DNA from: Tritrichomonas musculus
Lineage: Eukaryota; Parabasalia; Tritrichomonadida; Tritrichomonadidae
Assembly: GCA_039105265.1 (NCBI GenBank)
Contig: JAPFFF010000016.1
Location: forward strand, 2,232,001-2,296,000
Direction: 5' to 3'
DNA length: 64,000 bases
A program made the translations under genes and the position numbers. This document shows, in pieces, positions 47,411 through 58,758 of this stretch (positions are counted from its first letter, which is position 1; each line of letters starts with the position of its first letter). Below the pieces are notes generated by a model that saw only the letters and a list, made by a program, of their open reading frames with translations, was not told the DNA's origin and did not search any database.

Positions 47411-49098
47411 TACTGATTTATTTTGAGTCCTAGAATGACTATTTAGATTATTTGTTTCATATAATTTATTTTTTAAACTTTTGTTTTTGGCTTGAAATGT
47501 GGAAATAATATTGGGATTGTGGATTTTTAAATGTTTTTAGGTGTTTAACATGATTTTTTTTAATTTTCTACTTATCTTATTTGATATCTTTTACCAGATA
47601 ATCCAGTTCATTAAAATAGTAAAAGGAAAAAGTTTTCCTGATATTTGTTAAATTTAAGTATACATAAATTAGCATTAATTACTGAAATTTTAGATAATTT
47701 TCTGACATTAAAAAAATATTGATTTTTAATTAAAATACAAATACAATTATATTTATTATCATATCTAATAGTCTATACAATACATAACATTTGGTTTGAA
47801 AGTTTTTGAATATAGATAACTAATTAATAATATGAAATAATTGAAAAATATTCATAATTAAATATTAATAATTATTATATAGCTTTGATAAATAGTATAT
47901 TTATTAAATTAAAATCATATAAATGATTTAAAAGTTGAGATAAATAAAAAAAAATGTTTAAATATTGAATAGTTTACACGTTATATTTTCAGAGTTTAAA
48001 AACCCTACAATAAATATTTAGATAAAGCTTTTAGCATTTTTAATAGTTTACAAGAGCAGATTCAAAGATCTGTAAAGTTCTTATTAGATAACTTTTAAAA
48101 CAATCATATATCATATGACATATGATCTCGCCTTTATTTTAATTCGATGATAATTATCTTTTTTTTTTTTTTTTCACGCCAATTAAATTCTTAAAATCAA
48201 ATATTTTCATATTATTATAATCAAATATTGAATGATTTTTTGTTTCATTACACAATGATCATATTTGAAAGTCTTAAAAAAAAATTTTTTATTTATTCAA
48301 AACAATTGAAATTTTTCTATTGCAAGATTTTTCATATTTCTCAATTTAATAAAAACCAATCTTCTCAAAATTTCTCAATTTTTTGAGAAGTACGGAAATT
48401 TGGAAACAATTTTATCTCCAAAAGTATTGAATTTTATCAATAAATTTGGGAGTATTGTTCTCAATTCTGAGCAATAATTTTTGAGTAGAAAAAGTTTCAA
48501 GATTTGAATGGCAAGTAATTATTTTTAGAGTAATTTGAATTTAAAACTAAAATATATTTATCTCAACTTAAAGCTAAAATAATGAAGATCAAATCAGATA
48601 TACCAATTTCATTTTCTGTTACTTTTAAATTCTTCAAAGCAGTGCATGCTTTATGCATTGTTTTCTTTTAATATATCCGATTATTTTTCAAGATAAAAAA
48701 TTTATAAATTTTTGAATTTTCAAAGAAAAAGTTTTTACTATACAGTAATATATACAATTTTTTTGAATTAATTAATAGAAATTAAAAATAATTTATTAAA
48801 AAAAAAAATGATAAAAAAACTCTAATTTATCTCTTTTAATTTTTGTTCATGTATTACTTTATATAATGATTCAAGTTAAATTGATAAGGTTTTTCATTAT
48901 TCTTCCAACTTTTTCTGAAGCGTTTAAATTTATCTTCTTACTGTATTCAATTTTTTGGTAAAAAAAAAAAAATAAAAAATACTAAAGTAATTTATTTCTG
49001 ATTTATTTTCTAAATTCATAATTTTCTTTTGGTAATTTATAAAACTAGAATTTTCAATTCATTATTGAAAAACTTTTATTTCAATATTTTATAAGTAA
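47411..49098. other. AT-rich intergenic stretch, no gene seen
   Basis: About 1.7 kb of low-complexity AT sequence with T/A runs. I found no coding frame, tRNA or long inverted repeat. TTTTCTGAAGCG at about 48,910 is one of the recurrent CAGAAAAAGT-type motifs. Confidence 0.5.
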
Positions 49099-49104
49099 TC
49101 ATTT
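49099..49104 (+). promoter_or_regulatory. initiator (Inr), TCATTT
   Basis: The presumed +1 A at 49101 lies 20 nt upstream of the glycosyltransferase ATG. Confidence 0.45.
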
Positions 49105-49120
49105 TAATATTTTAAGTCAA

Positions 49121-50122
49121 ATGGAAAATGATGAAAACCAACAAGTAGAAGATGACACAATCAAAATCTTTCTATCAAACTTACTAATTACTTTTTTCTT
49201 CTTAATGCTTATATTATGCTTTGTTTTAGAATTTCAGTGCTATTTAGATAATAAAAATAATTCGTATGCAAATCTGGGCTTTGATATTAATATATTATTT
49301 ATAGGAAAATCAATACAGAAAAGCATTTGCTGGATTTTTGATGATAAAGTCAAATATCAAGCTTTACTTAGTCTTGGCTCAATTGTTATTAGCAATCCAA
49401 ATCAAAGATTCAATTTTTATTTTATCCTTCCACCTGGCATGAATATCGATCTAGAACCTTTTAACCAACTCATTAACTTTGGTTCAAAAATTTATGTTCG
49501 AAATTATCAGCAAAAACATACATATCTCAGTATACATTCTCAAATGAAATGCAGATGGTCAGGAATAATAATTGTTAAGCTTTGGCTTTTTGAAATTTTA
49601 CCTGAACTTGATGAAGTTTTATATTTAGATACAGATGTAATGAATATGGCTCCTATTGGTCAACTTTGGGAAATTGATCTTCAGAATAAGGCATTTGGAG
49701 CAGTTACTAAATTTGAAGCAGAAACTTTCTATTGGATCAATTCAGGTGTCATTCTATATAATTTGAAAGAACTAAGAAAAAAAGATCAAAGTTTATGGTA
49801 TTGTGCTAATAAACATTCATGCTTTATTGATGATGAATGGCATACAAGATGTCATCCTAAAGAATCTGTTTATCCTCTTCCTTTAAGATATAACATTGAG
49901 ATGGTTTACATCAAAAAACCATCAGTAACAAAATTGCATGAAGAGGAAAAAAATAAAACTTGTTTGGTGCACCTAAAAGATACTTCACAAGTATTTTATT
50001 CAATCCAAAATAAAAATGATATTCCAAAAATGGAAGTTGTCGAGGGACATCCGCTGGCAATTAAAATAATGCAAAAACTATTTACAATCAGGGAAAAAAT
50101 TGATAATATAGTTCATCTTTGA
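49121..50122 (+). CDS. family-8 glycosyltransferase, type II membrane protein
   Basis: 333 residues. A short acidic cytoplasmic N-terminus is followed by one membrane anchor at about residues 14-38 (IFLSNLLITFFFLMLILCFV), so the catalytic domain should face the Golgi/ER lumen. The GT8 fold shows YLDTDVM (DxD motif for metal and nucleotide-sugar, about residue 168-173), WINSGVILYNLKELR (acceptor-side motif) and a late HLKDTSQ segment that may stand for the third metal-binding HxxG-type motif, imperfect here. GT8 enzymes transfer glucose, galactose or similar from UDP-sugars; the donor and acceptor are not predictable here. Frame intact, TGA stop. Confidence 0.88.
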   Translation: MENDENQQVEDDTIKIFLSNLLITFFFLMLILCFVLEFQCYLDNKNNSYANLGFDINILFIGKSIQKSICWIFDDKVKYQALLSLGSIVISNPNQRFNFYFILPPGMNIDLEPFNQLINFGSKIYVRNYQQKHTYLSIHSQMKCRWSGIIIVKLWLFEILPELDEVLYLDTDVMNMAPIGQLWEIDLQNKAFGAVTKFEAETFYWINSGVILYNLKELRKKDQSLWYCANKHSCFIDDEWHTRCHPKESVYPLPLRYNIEMVYIKKPSVTKLHEEEKNKTCLVHLKDTSQVFYSIQNKNDIPKMEVVEGHPLAIKIMQKLFTIREKIDNIVHL

Positions 50123-51297
50123 TTTTATTTTTGTATTATAATAAAAACTTATTGATTTTATTTATTCTTTTAAGTCTTTAAAATAATTGCTTATCTTTTT
50201 TTTTTTTTTTGGTTTCAAATAAAAAATAAATTTGAATTAATTTGAAAGTCTCTGAAAAAGATTTATTCATCGTATTCAAAATTTCAATGTTCACAATTTG
50301 AGAGAGTTCACAAATGAGCATTCAAAAAATTGAATACAAGACTCGTTATGAAATTTCGTTTATTCAGTTTCTTAAGAATTATTACTATTTAATAGCTTTA
50401 TCGAGAAATGCTTCTTAACGCGAATGCTATTAGGATTTTTACACCTAAATTGAAACCAAACTTCGGCATATGACTTTTGAAAACCAAATCGATTCAATAA
50501 TTCTACAAAAACATCAATAAAAAAAGATTACACTAATCCAAATCGATCGAATAATTCTGCTAAATAATGGTACACTTTTCCAAAAGGTCATGCAATAACT
50601 GCTGGTTTGAAACTCTTAATTTCTATCTCCATCACATAGTTTTTCCTAAACTATCAATAAATTCTCGGTTTAACCATTTCTATTTATATTAATAAACATT
50701 ATATCTTCTTATTTATTTTATCTTTGTCCAAAATTCATGTCATATATAATCATCATACTCTTGGATAAATAAGCTCTCAAATTAGAAACTTTTTGAAAAA
50801 AATAAGACCATTTATTCACACAATTTTTTCGAATTCTAAGAAAATGCTATAAAAACTTTTATGCATTAAAATATGAAAATTATAAAACTACTATTCAACA
50901 AGTATAATGTTTACTAAAGATTTAATACAACTATGATTTCACATTAAGCTTTATAAGCGATTAAAAATAATAATTAAAAAAAATGTGTAGAAGTTATAGT
51001 TTGGATATCATATATGCACTATGTAGTGTATAAAATGTGAGCCAATATCATAAAATATTTAATCTAACATAAATTCAAATCCATAAATTCATAAACTTTT
51101 TTCTCAAAAAAAAGGATTGGAAAAAAAAAAAAAAATCATCTTTCTTTTTTCTTTTTAGCAATTCCAAAATAATATGTATTTATTGAAACTGCTTTAGAAG
51201 TAAGATTTAATTAAAGTAAATATCATTTTATATTTTCATTTTATTTTCATATATTTTAATTTTAAAAAATCATAAAATTCTGAAAAGTATTCAAAAG
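50123..51297. other. intergenic region with a duplicated coding remnant
   Basis: AT-rich. It contains the minus-strand remnant at 50395-50640 and otherwise nothing I can support. Confidence 0.4.
50395..50640 (-). pseudogene. coding remnant with internal duplication
   Basis: Minus-strand pieces read FGKVYHYLAELFDRFGLV and then, after a stop, LIDVFVELLNRFGFQKSYAE followed by VWFQFRCKNPNSIRVKKHFS. The two ELL/FDRFG segments are copies of one another. The Trp/Arg/Lys pattern of the second half resembles a DNA-binding helix, but I cannot assign a family. Confidence 0.35.
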
Positions 51298-51552
51298 TTA
51301 CGAATTGTTGGGAGAGGAGGGTAATTCAAGAGATTTGCAATGATCAGAGATGCATACAACTTTATGATTATGGCTGTTGATTTGATTATTATTATTTAAT
51401 AATGGAGAACTATCCAAACACATTGAAACCATCCAATCAATTGAATGAGAAAATGAACCTCCTTGAGAAGAAGAAAAATATGTTATTGCTGCTTGTATTG
51501 ATATGAAAGATAAAAATGTGCTTCCATTTGATTCTTTACTTCGTGTTTGCAA
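51298..51552 (-). CDS. small hypothetical protein, possible gene fragment
   Basis: 84 residues from the first ATG; coding-like sequence continues upstream in frame for about 10 more residues (EYFAQLRNSL) without a start, so this may be the end of a longer gene. It shares an ordered pattern with the protein at 34293 (SIDW..., HKVV...C.SLELPSS). Ser/Asn-rich, no membrane span or known domain. Confidence 0.4.
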   Translation of the reverse strand: MQTRSKESNGSTFLSFISIQAAITYFSSSQGGSFSHSIDWMVSMCLDSSPLLNNNNQINSHNHKVVCISDHCKSLELPSSPNNS

Positions 51553-51559
51553 GGAGTTT

Positions 51560-52069
51560 CTTAATTGTGCAAAGTATTCTTAGAGAATCTACAAATATAC
51601 TCATATGTACAGGCTTAAAAAAGTGTCATTTCTAATATTGATTATCAAAATAGAATGCATATCACTTACTTTCCAAGTTTTTTTATTTATCAAAAATAAT
51701 GAATATGGAATTAGTAATTTTAATTAACACTAAATAATAATCACTGAATACTGAGATCATAAAACTTTAAATATTCTTAAAAATTGTAATGAATCTACTT
51801 TTTTAAAAAGGATCTTTTATATATAAATGTATAAATGATTTTTTTTCTCAATACTTGTCATATTTTCAGGTAGAAATAAAATACAAATTGCCAATAAATT
51901 ATGCCTTATATAATATTATATTATTAAATAATAATTGAAATTTAATTTATTTATAATTAAAATCAAATAAATAATGGTTATTATTAGTATTATTTTTGAT
52001 ATAAAAGTAAAATATAATTTAAGTGGAATTGAATACATTTTGAAAATTTAATTCTTTTTTCAATTAATT
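51560..52069. other. intergenic stretch, no gene seen
   Basis: AT-rich, nothing recognisable apart from the initiator at its right end. Confidence 0.5.
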
Positions 52070-52075
52070 TCATTA
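52070..52075 (+). promoter_or_regulatory. initiator (Inr), TCATTA
   Basis: The presumed +1 A at 52072 gives a leader of only 6 nt to the ATG at 52078, short but within the range known for trichomonads. Confidence 0.5.
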
Positions 52076-52077
52076 TT

Positions 52078-53577
52078 ATGGATAATTATAAAACAACAAT
52101 CAAACCAATTGATCTAATATTTCCAAAAATTGATGAGATGATGATTCCCGATGACCAAATTGAACATGATAAAATGTTAGAGTTTAAAGAAATGATTTGT
52201 TCCAATAACTCAGTAATGACAAAGATTTCATTCCTTAAAAAATGTGAAGATATTTATGCTATAGAAAATACGATTCCTTTCATAATTAGCACTGGCTTAT
52301 TTGATTCAATAATTCAATCTCCTGAATGCTTGACCAAAGATATTTATGATGTGTTAAATTCAATGTTAACAACTTCTTTTGAAAATATTCTACTGCTTTT
52401 TCAAAGTAGTGCGATCTTGATTTTACTTTTTGGAATTCAATCACAAGAAAGTTTAATATTTAATGCAGCATTGGATTGTTTTGCTAATATATTGAATAAT
52501 GATTATGATAATCTCGAGAATGAATTGTTTATTTTATTTTTGATCATTTCTACAAATCTAATTGAACCAGTTTTCAATCGTGTGCAAAATTTAAAATCAA
52601 AAGAAGATCAGTGTATCAATTCAATCTTCAATTTCTTAAAATACATTTATATTAACATCCCAAAGAATCAGTTTGACCCAAATATTTATTTACAAAAGTT
52701 TGAAACTTTTTCAATGTATTCACAAATTTTTCATAAACAAATTTTCCAAAATTTCATTCAAAAAGAAATTTTATTAACAAATGAAAGTTCTTTATATCGA
52801 ATGTTTATCCAAATGTTGCAGATTGCTGAACAAATCAGGAATCCTTGGTTAATATGCAATATTTGTATAATTATATCATGCTTAGTTTCAAATTGCAAAA
52901 TATCATCAAAAGTTTTTTTTAATGATTTGAGTATCCTTTCACATATGGAATCTTGGACACAAATTACAAACCCAATGATTAATGAATATTTATCAGCTGT
53001 GATAGCAAGTATATTTAATAATTACGAATTTATAAATTCACTCACAAAAGACCATATTCAAAAATTATGTTCTATATCAGTTGTAATTTTTGATCAATTA
53101 TCTGTTTTAAATGATGAAAAAAGAGAAAATGAAGTAATTAATTTTCTGAAAAGTTTATTATGCTTCACCAAATTTTCCAATATAATTATTCCTCATTTCT
53201 TAGGTGAAAGTAGGAAGAGATCCATTATTCAAAAACTGTTTACTTCTGAATATAAATTATCGCGTAATTATGGTTATTGGATTTTGATCATTGCTAGTTT
53301 AATTCCAGATTATAAGCAAATATTGAATGATGAGGTTTTGGAAAAAATTTTTGAATTCATGGATAAGTTGGAAGGCGACTTTGTGAAAACATCATTATTC
53401 AGATTTGGATTAATATTTCAAAAGCAACAAGCATTAGGCAAGAAAGATATTTTTAATTCATTTGCTACTTTAGGAGGCTTAGAAATAATAGAAACTATGG
53501 CGTATTCAAATGATGAACGTATAGCAGAAATAAGTAATGATATATTAGAACATTATTTCAAGGAGAATCATAATTAA
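52078..53577 (+). CDS. helical-repeat (armadillo-like) protein
   Basis: 499 residues, almost entirely helical with ARM/HEAT-like spacing: LNSMLTTSFENILLLFQSSA, NAALDCFANILNNDYDN, YLSAVIASIFNNYEFINSLT, FATLGGLEIIETMAYSNDE. The closing pair of repeats resembles the importin-alpha/ARM C-terminal style (GGLEIIETMAYSNDERIAEI, NDILEHYF). No importin-beta-binding basic N-terminus is present, so it may be a diverged importin-alpha-like or an unrelated scaffold. Cytosolic, no signal peptide or membrane span. Intact frame; the TAA is followed by TAAATAAAATAAA. Confidence 0.65.
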   Translation: MDNYKTTIKPIDLIFPKIDEMMIPDDQIEHDKMLEFKEMICSNNSVMTKISFLKKCEDIYAIENTIPFIISTGLFDSIIQSPECLTKDIYDVLNSMLTTSFENILLLFQSSAILILLFGIQSQESLIFNAALDCFANILNNDYDNLENELFILFLIISTNLIEPVFNRVQNLKSKEDQCINSIFNFLKYIYINIPKNQFDPNIYLQKFETFSMYSQIFHKQIFQNFIQKEILLTNESSLYRMFIQMLQIAEQIRNPWLICNICIIISCLVSNCKISSKVFFNDLSILSHMESWTQITNPMINEYLSAVIASIFNNYEFINSLTKDHIQKLCSISVVIFDQLSVLNDEKRENEVINFLKSLLCFTKFSNIIIPHFLGESRKRSIIQKLFTSEYKLSRNYGYWILIIASLIPDYKQILNDEVLEKIFEFMDKLEGDFVKTSLFRFGLIFQKQQALGKKDIFNSFATLGGLEIIETMAYSNDERIAEISNDILEHYFKENHN

Positions 53578-53700
53578 TATACCTAAATAAAATAAAAAAA
53601 AAGATTTAAATATTAAAAAGTACTTAGATTTATTTAAATATTAAAAAATTGACACTGATCATAATTTTTTTAAAAAAAAAGTTTTTATTTAAAAAATAAA

Positions 53701-53801
53701 TGAAGTAGCTTTTTGAAGGCTACGCCTTTCAAAAAGCTACTTCAATTTATGTTTAATTATCAGTTTTATAACTTTTTGAGTATTTTACTATACTCAAAAA
53801 G
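53701..53801. terminator. two adjacent hairpins downstream of the ARM-like gene
   Basis: TGAAGTAGCTTTTTGAAGGC pairs with GCCTTTCAAAAAGCTACTTC around a TACG loop (about 53,701-53,744). Thirty bases on, ACTTTTTGAGTATT pairs with ATACTCAAAAAGT (about 53,770-53,801). Both stems contain the CTTTTTGA motif found at the ends of several foldback elements, so they may be tiny element relics rather than true terminators. Confidence 0.4.
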
Positions 53802-53829
53802 TGATACCTAGATAATTTGAAATAAAAAA

Positions 53830-54540
53830 TTGATAAAACTCATAGAATTACTCATTTTGGTTAGAATGGCTGCATTCTTAATTGGATTGTGGCATCTTAT
53901 TTCAATCAACTTAATAAGAAATGCAATTTTACATGGCGCTTTAACACTTACTATTCTTAATGGCTTTCTTTTATCATTGTTTCGATTTTTAATTACTCAT
54001 TCTTCTTCTGTGGTTATTTATAGCACTTTAATATACCTCTTTGTGAGTGTAATATAACCACAGGTACTTTATAAAGACAACAGGTATTCCTTTTATTATT
54101 GTCCTCTTGACTCATTTCCAGTAGGCTCCATATTACACTCACAAAGAGTTACATTATTACTGAAACAGGTTTCTCAATATTTGACATAATTATGCTTATC
54201 TTCTGTATGGTACTTTTTAAATCAGTGAATCGTTCGGATTTCTAGTTCATGATTATGGATGTCTCAAATAAAAATAAATTATTATTTTTGTTATTATTAA
54301 AGCATGTCATTCCTTCATGCAATAACTAAAGCTGAATGTTATTATGAAATAATGGAATCACTAGTTATTGTAAATGAACAACAAGTCACCATTCTTGCTG
54401 ATTGTATTATCTATTGTTATAAGTAAAACATGTCATTGCTTTACACAAGAGCCAAATGTAAACATTGCTATGTTATAGTATTATAAGTTTTCTACAAGAT
54501 CTTTATTTATATTTTGTTCAAATGAAAAAATAGGTTAAAG
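53830..54540. repeat. repeat-rich stretch with a small inverted repeat
   Basis: CTCTTTGTGAGTGTAATAT (about 54,038) and its exact reverse complement (about 54,131) enclose about 75 bp. From about 54,300 to 54,480, two diverged copies of a CATGTCATT...ATGTTA unit sit about 125 bp apart. A 75-codon frame at 53830-54057 is hydrophobic but has no support as a gene. Confidence 0.45.
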
Positions 54541-54613
54541 GGGCTACGCTTTATGATCTCAACCCATCCATAACCACTAAACGAATATCCCAAAACGACT
54601 TAACTCATATATA

Positions 54614-55570
54614 AGGTGTCACACAAAATCGCATAATCTCGATGAATAACACAGTTTTCAGAATAAAATTAATGAATGTTTTTTACCTTCTGAATTTGGC
54701 CATATTTGGCACTTTTCTGAAATAAGAACATCTAATATATTTTGTTTAAAATAGGAGCTATTGTATGATACTCCTTGAGGAAGCTCATCTATTATGATGA
54801 ATCCCCAAACGCCCCAAATAATAGTGAACATGACTTTTTGATGGCATATATTGTCGTCTTCAAATTCTGGCCTTTCTTCGGATTCTAAACACCATTTACC
54901 TTTAGAATGATATTGGTATAACAACCATGTTTGATCTCCAGTTATGAAGTTTCGATAACTTGTATGCTTATACTTTTCTAAAATATCGAAAAGTGCATTT
55001 GAATCTTCCACCCGTTGTTTCATTTGGGAAACGGATAGTATATGGGGGGCAAACGACTAACACGATATTTTAAGTGTAAAATTTCAACAAGATAACTATG
55101 AATCGTTGATGATGGCTCATGTACGTCTCGAGCTATTGAACGGACTGAAGAAAAAGGAAATTCTTCTAGTACTTGTTGAATTGCAATTGCGAGTTGCATA
55201 TCCACCCCTCTCGGAATGATACTCTCGCTTGGTGGTTATGTCCTGCCCACAGCGAACAAGTCTCATCTTTTGATATAATGTTGAACTTTTCATCCATTAT
55301 TCGCCAAACTTACGATTTAGTGTTTCTTGGATTTCATCCTTCGTGGAATGATTTATCATCATTTCTTGGACCAGTGCATTTTGTTTTTGCATTTTAAAAA
55401 AATGGAAATTACAAACGTGCGAAAAAATAAACGTTCGATATCGTTCAAAAACCGTTCTTTTTTACTAAAAATTTATACAGAAAATATATAAACTTAAATG
55501 TTTATAAATATTTAGTATGAAATAAAAATCTTTATTATGCATCGAGATTATGCGATATCGTGGGACACCT
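54614..55570. mobile_element. Tc1/mariner-type DNA transposon, internally deleted
   Basis: About 957 bp with TA at both ends (54612-54613 and 55571-55572). TIRs are AGGTGTCACACAAAATCGCA and inverted AGGTGTCCCACGATATCGCA, both continuing TAATCTCGATG. It carries minus-strand transposase pieces from about 55,394 to 54,658. The element lacks the C-terminal catalytic part, so it could move only with a transposase supplied in trans. Confidence 0.85.
54658..55394 (-). pseudogene. mariner-like transposase, disrupted
   Basis: The N-terminal part reads MQKQNALVQEMMINHSTKDE then IQETLNRKFGE, a TAA, then a helix-turn-helix-like segment (FSSVRSIARDVHEPSSTIHS). After frame changes the catalytic core start appears (RNFITGDQTWLLYQYHSKGK: the TGDxxW aspartate; then IWGVWGFIIIDELPQGVSYN). 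The sequence stops before the later catalytic aspartates (the usual HDNARPH and DD34D end), and the DNA runs straight into the TIR. At least one stop, one or two frame shifts and a 3' deletion: not functional. Confidence 0.8.
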
Positions 55571-55571
55571 T

Positions 55572-56953
55572 ATTTATAGATGCCCTACAGATATCTATCA
55601 AATGTAAACAAGTCCCCTAATGAAATGAAACTAATTATTTTCCTATATGATCCCTACCAAAATTATTAATAATTGATATCCCTGCCATCCAAAAGCTTCT
55701 ATATACTGGAGACAATCTCTCTATCTGCTAATATTTGATAAAGTATCTATAATATGTATCTTTAGTGCTATATATGCTCAGGAACTAAAGATATATTTAC
55801 AATCATCTTAAACAGATATGTTTTATGTAAGATTACTAAGCAAATTAGGTCCATTTAATTCATCTGTGAAGCTCCAATCGTTTCTTGTAAATCGGCTGCG
55901 ATTAGTTTATGAGTGATACAAATGAATATCATAAAACAGACATGTTTATGGTTAAAATTCAACCCGTGAACATCCATGAAAAGATATATTACCAAACTGA
56001 GTGATATGGATAATTGTGCTACTGGGAATGCTTTAATAAGAATACTTTCAAAAAAGATGTATTAGAATTATATTTTTTTAATACTTTATTTATTATATGA
56101 TGAGATTAACAACCAAAAAACGATTAAGTTTTGAAAATATGGATTTTCAATATTTCTTCATATTTTCTATTACAAATATACTATTTTAACGATATATATA
56201 ATTAGATTGATTTTTCACATCGAATTGTGAGGGATAATTTGTTTTTAATAAATTTTATTCTCGAATGGAAAACTCTATCATTATACAAGAAATATGATAC
56301 TTTTATGTTTTTATATATTAAATACTAAATGATAAATATATTGATATAGTTTGTTATAAATTATCTTCACTAGGTCTCTCAAAAAAATTGATTTTTTATT
56401 TTAAAATTTTTTTTTTAAAAAAGTGTTACCACTTTTTAATCTGCCTCTTCTTTATATAAACTACTGTAGTTTCTTTTGTACAATTATTTACTCAATTTCT
56501 AGTAAGGCGATCTTAATTTGTTTTGATATCAAATTAATTAATATGCTTAAAAGAATGAATAAATGATACATAAATACAATTTTTTTCATCGAGTACACAT
56601 CGAAAACTTGGAAAGTACATCTTTGGGAGTACACATTTAAAAAAGTAGAGAGTACACAATCCATATATTCAAATTCATTAAAAATAGATATTTTCTTCTT
56701 ATATTAGAATTTAATAAAGCATATTTAATGATATGATAAGATAGTGATGGAAATTATCAATTTTGTTTAAATAAAAATATCATTGAAAAAAATAATCAAA
56801 TGATAATAATCTCTAAAAAAATCAATTTAAATTTAGCAGTTTCTATTTCAATTTATATCCAATATGGTTTCCAAAATAGAAAATATTTTTTTTTTTCATT
56901 TATATATTTACTTCAACCATCTTAATAACTTTTATAATGAAAATTATTATGAT
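55572..56953. other. intergenic stretch, no intact gene seen
   Basis: The first 450 bp (to about 56,020) is less AT-rich and looks like old coding or mobile DNA, but I could not read a convincing peptide. The remainder is AT-rich; at 56,594-56,665 the motif GAGTACACA(T/A) recurs three times. Confidence 0.4.
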
Positions 56954-58053
56954 AATAGAGTACGCCGAAATAGCGTTTTCTTTTTTGAAAAAATTAACAA
57001 AGTCAAAAAAGCGCCATATTTTCGGTATACTATTCTTTTTATATTTTTAATAACATTTCCAAATAAAAACTTTGTTTTTGTTGAAAAATTGGTGTTTTTT
57101 GAATATTATCATATATTTTACAATAACTAACTTTTTTTCAGAAAAAGTGGAGAATTACAAAAAACATGATATTTTCAATAAAAAATATTTTTTAAAAAAT
57201 CAAGTTTCTTCTTTTTTTAGTATTTGAGTTTATTTTGTTAGTAATATTTTTCTAAAAAAAATAAGTTTTACAAATTTATAATCCAATTGGGCAAACGATT
57301 TTTGTTTCTTTAGAAAAATAAATTTACCTATTAATCAAACCAATACAGATTAATGATTTTTATGAACAATAGGCCAAAAAATTACAGGTTGGAAGTTATA
57401 TTAGTTAGTTGAGGTGGCATATGATAAAAAAATTGGGGAAAAAAAGAAAATAGATTTCCCGTTCTTGAATAATGCAATGAATTCAATTATATAAAGTTTA
57501 TAATTTATTTGATATATATTTTTAAAAATCATATTGTTAAAACAGAATATTGATCATTCCGAAATTAAAATGATATGTTTAAAAAACTAATGACCAATCA
57601 TAAATATATTCAAAATAAACACAATATTTATTGTAAATTACATTCTTTGGTATTTTAAGTAAATAAGAATAAGAATAAGATCATTATGAGCTGAAATTAT
57701 TTGACTTTTCATACAATACTGAATTAAATAAATAAAATCGAATTTCATATAAAAAACTTGGAAAAACATTTTTTTCTAAATCACAAACATTTATTGAAAA
57801 AAATAGTTTTTTTTGAAAAACAAACTTTTCTGAAAAAAAAAAATTTTTTGAATAAAAACAATTACCTATCGAATTTTTTGATTATTTAGAAAAACTCACG
57901 TTGAACAAAAAGGAAGAGTTATTTCATACAGTTTTATTTTTCTTTATTTAACAAGTTTGAATATAAAAAACTTATTTTCTTTGGAATAACTTATGCTTTT
58001 TCATTATCGATACTTTTTTCAAATAACAATTCACTATTTCGGCGTACTCTATT
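56954..58053. mobile_element. TIR element (family F), about 1.1 kb
   Basis: It begins AATAGAGTACGCCGAAATAG and ends with the exact inverted copy. The interior is AT-rich and has no transposase frame; several TTTTTTGAAAA-like stretches occur. A non-autonomous DNA element. Confidence 0.7.
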
Positions 58054-58752
58054 GTAATAAAAAAATGAACGTGTATTTTTTATTTATATATATACATATA
58101 TATTTTTCCATGATTTGTTTGATAGATCAATAAATACAAATAATTAATTAATAATATTAAATCTCATATATAAATAAAGAAAATACAAATACATTATACT
58201 CTGTGCTTTTAGGTTATTAAAGAGTTGACCTTCATCTCAATTGAGATTTATGATAAAAAATTTATTTTTTTAGATAGTATAAATATTAATTAATACGCTT
58301 ATAATAAATTTTAAGTTACAAAATTTCTATTTTATATATGAATATTTTTTTTTTACATATGTGAAGTTATCAGAAAAAAAATTGTTATATTAAAAGGCCC
58401 AATGAATAAAACTTTTTGATAATATTCTATTGAAAATTTTATTGAAGTAAATGAACTCATTTTTCTCCAATGCTTTTCAATATCCATTCAAAATTTACTC
58501 GAGTATTTTTAGTATTGTATAGTTTCTATTTATTTGCAAATATTTTATTTTGCATATGCGAAGTTATTTGAAAAAAAAAAAAAAAATTGTTTTATTAAAA
58601 GGCCCAATGAATAAAACTTTTGTTAATATTCTATTGAAAATTTTCCCAATGAAATGGATGCGAAATTTTAACAAAAAAGTGGCAATCTCAACGTTAATTG
58701 TCGCATCCACCATTCTTATTCAAAAATTTGAGTTAGTATTAACAGATTTTCT
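58054..58752. repeat. intergenic region with a 195-bp direct duplication
   Basis: The block from about 58,358 to 58,440 (GTGAAGTTAT...; AAAAGGCCCAATGAATAAAA; ATATTCTATTGAAAATTTT) recurs at about 58,555-58,640. The second copy lies 130 bp upstream of the acyltransferase gene. A 71-codon frame at 58550-58765 crosses it and is probably not a gene. Confidence 0.6.
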
Positions 58753-58758
58753 TTTCAT
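58753..58758 (+). promoter_or_regulatory. initiator (Inr), TCATTT
   Basis: About 14 nt upstream of the ATG at 58770; matches the trichomonad initiator. Confidence 0.5.

Noticed and set aside
53830-54057. 75-codon hydrophobic frame as a small membrane protein
   Set aside because: It overlaps an inverted repeat, has no initiator, and hydrophobic peptides are expected from T-rich DNA.
56864-57130. 88-codon Phe/Asn/Tyr-rich frame
   Set aside because: It crosses the end of a TIR element and is what T-rich DNA yields by chance.
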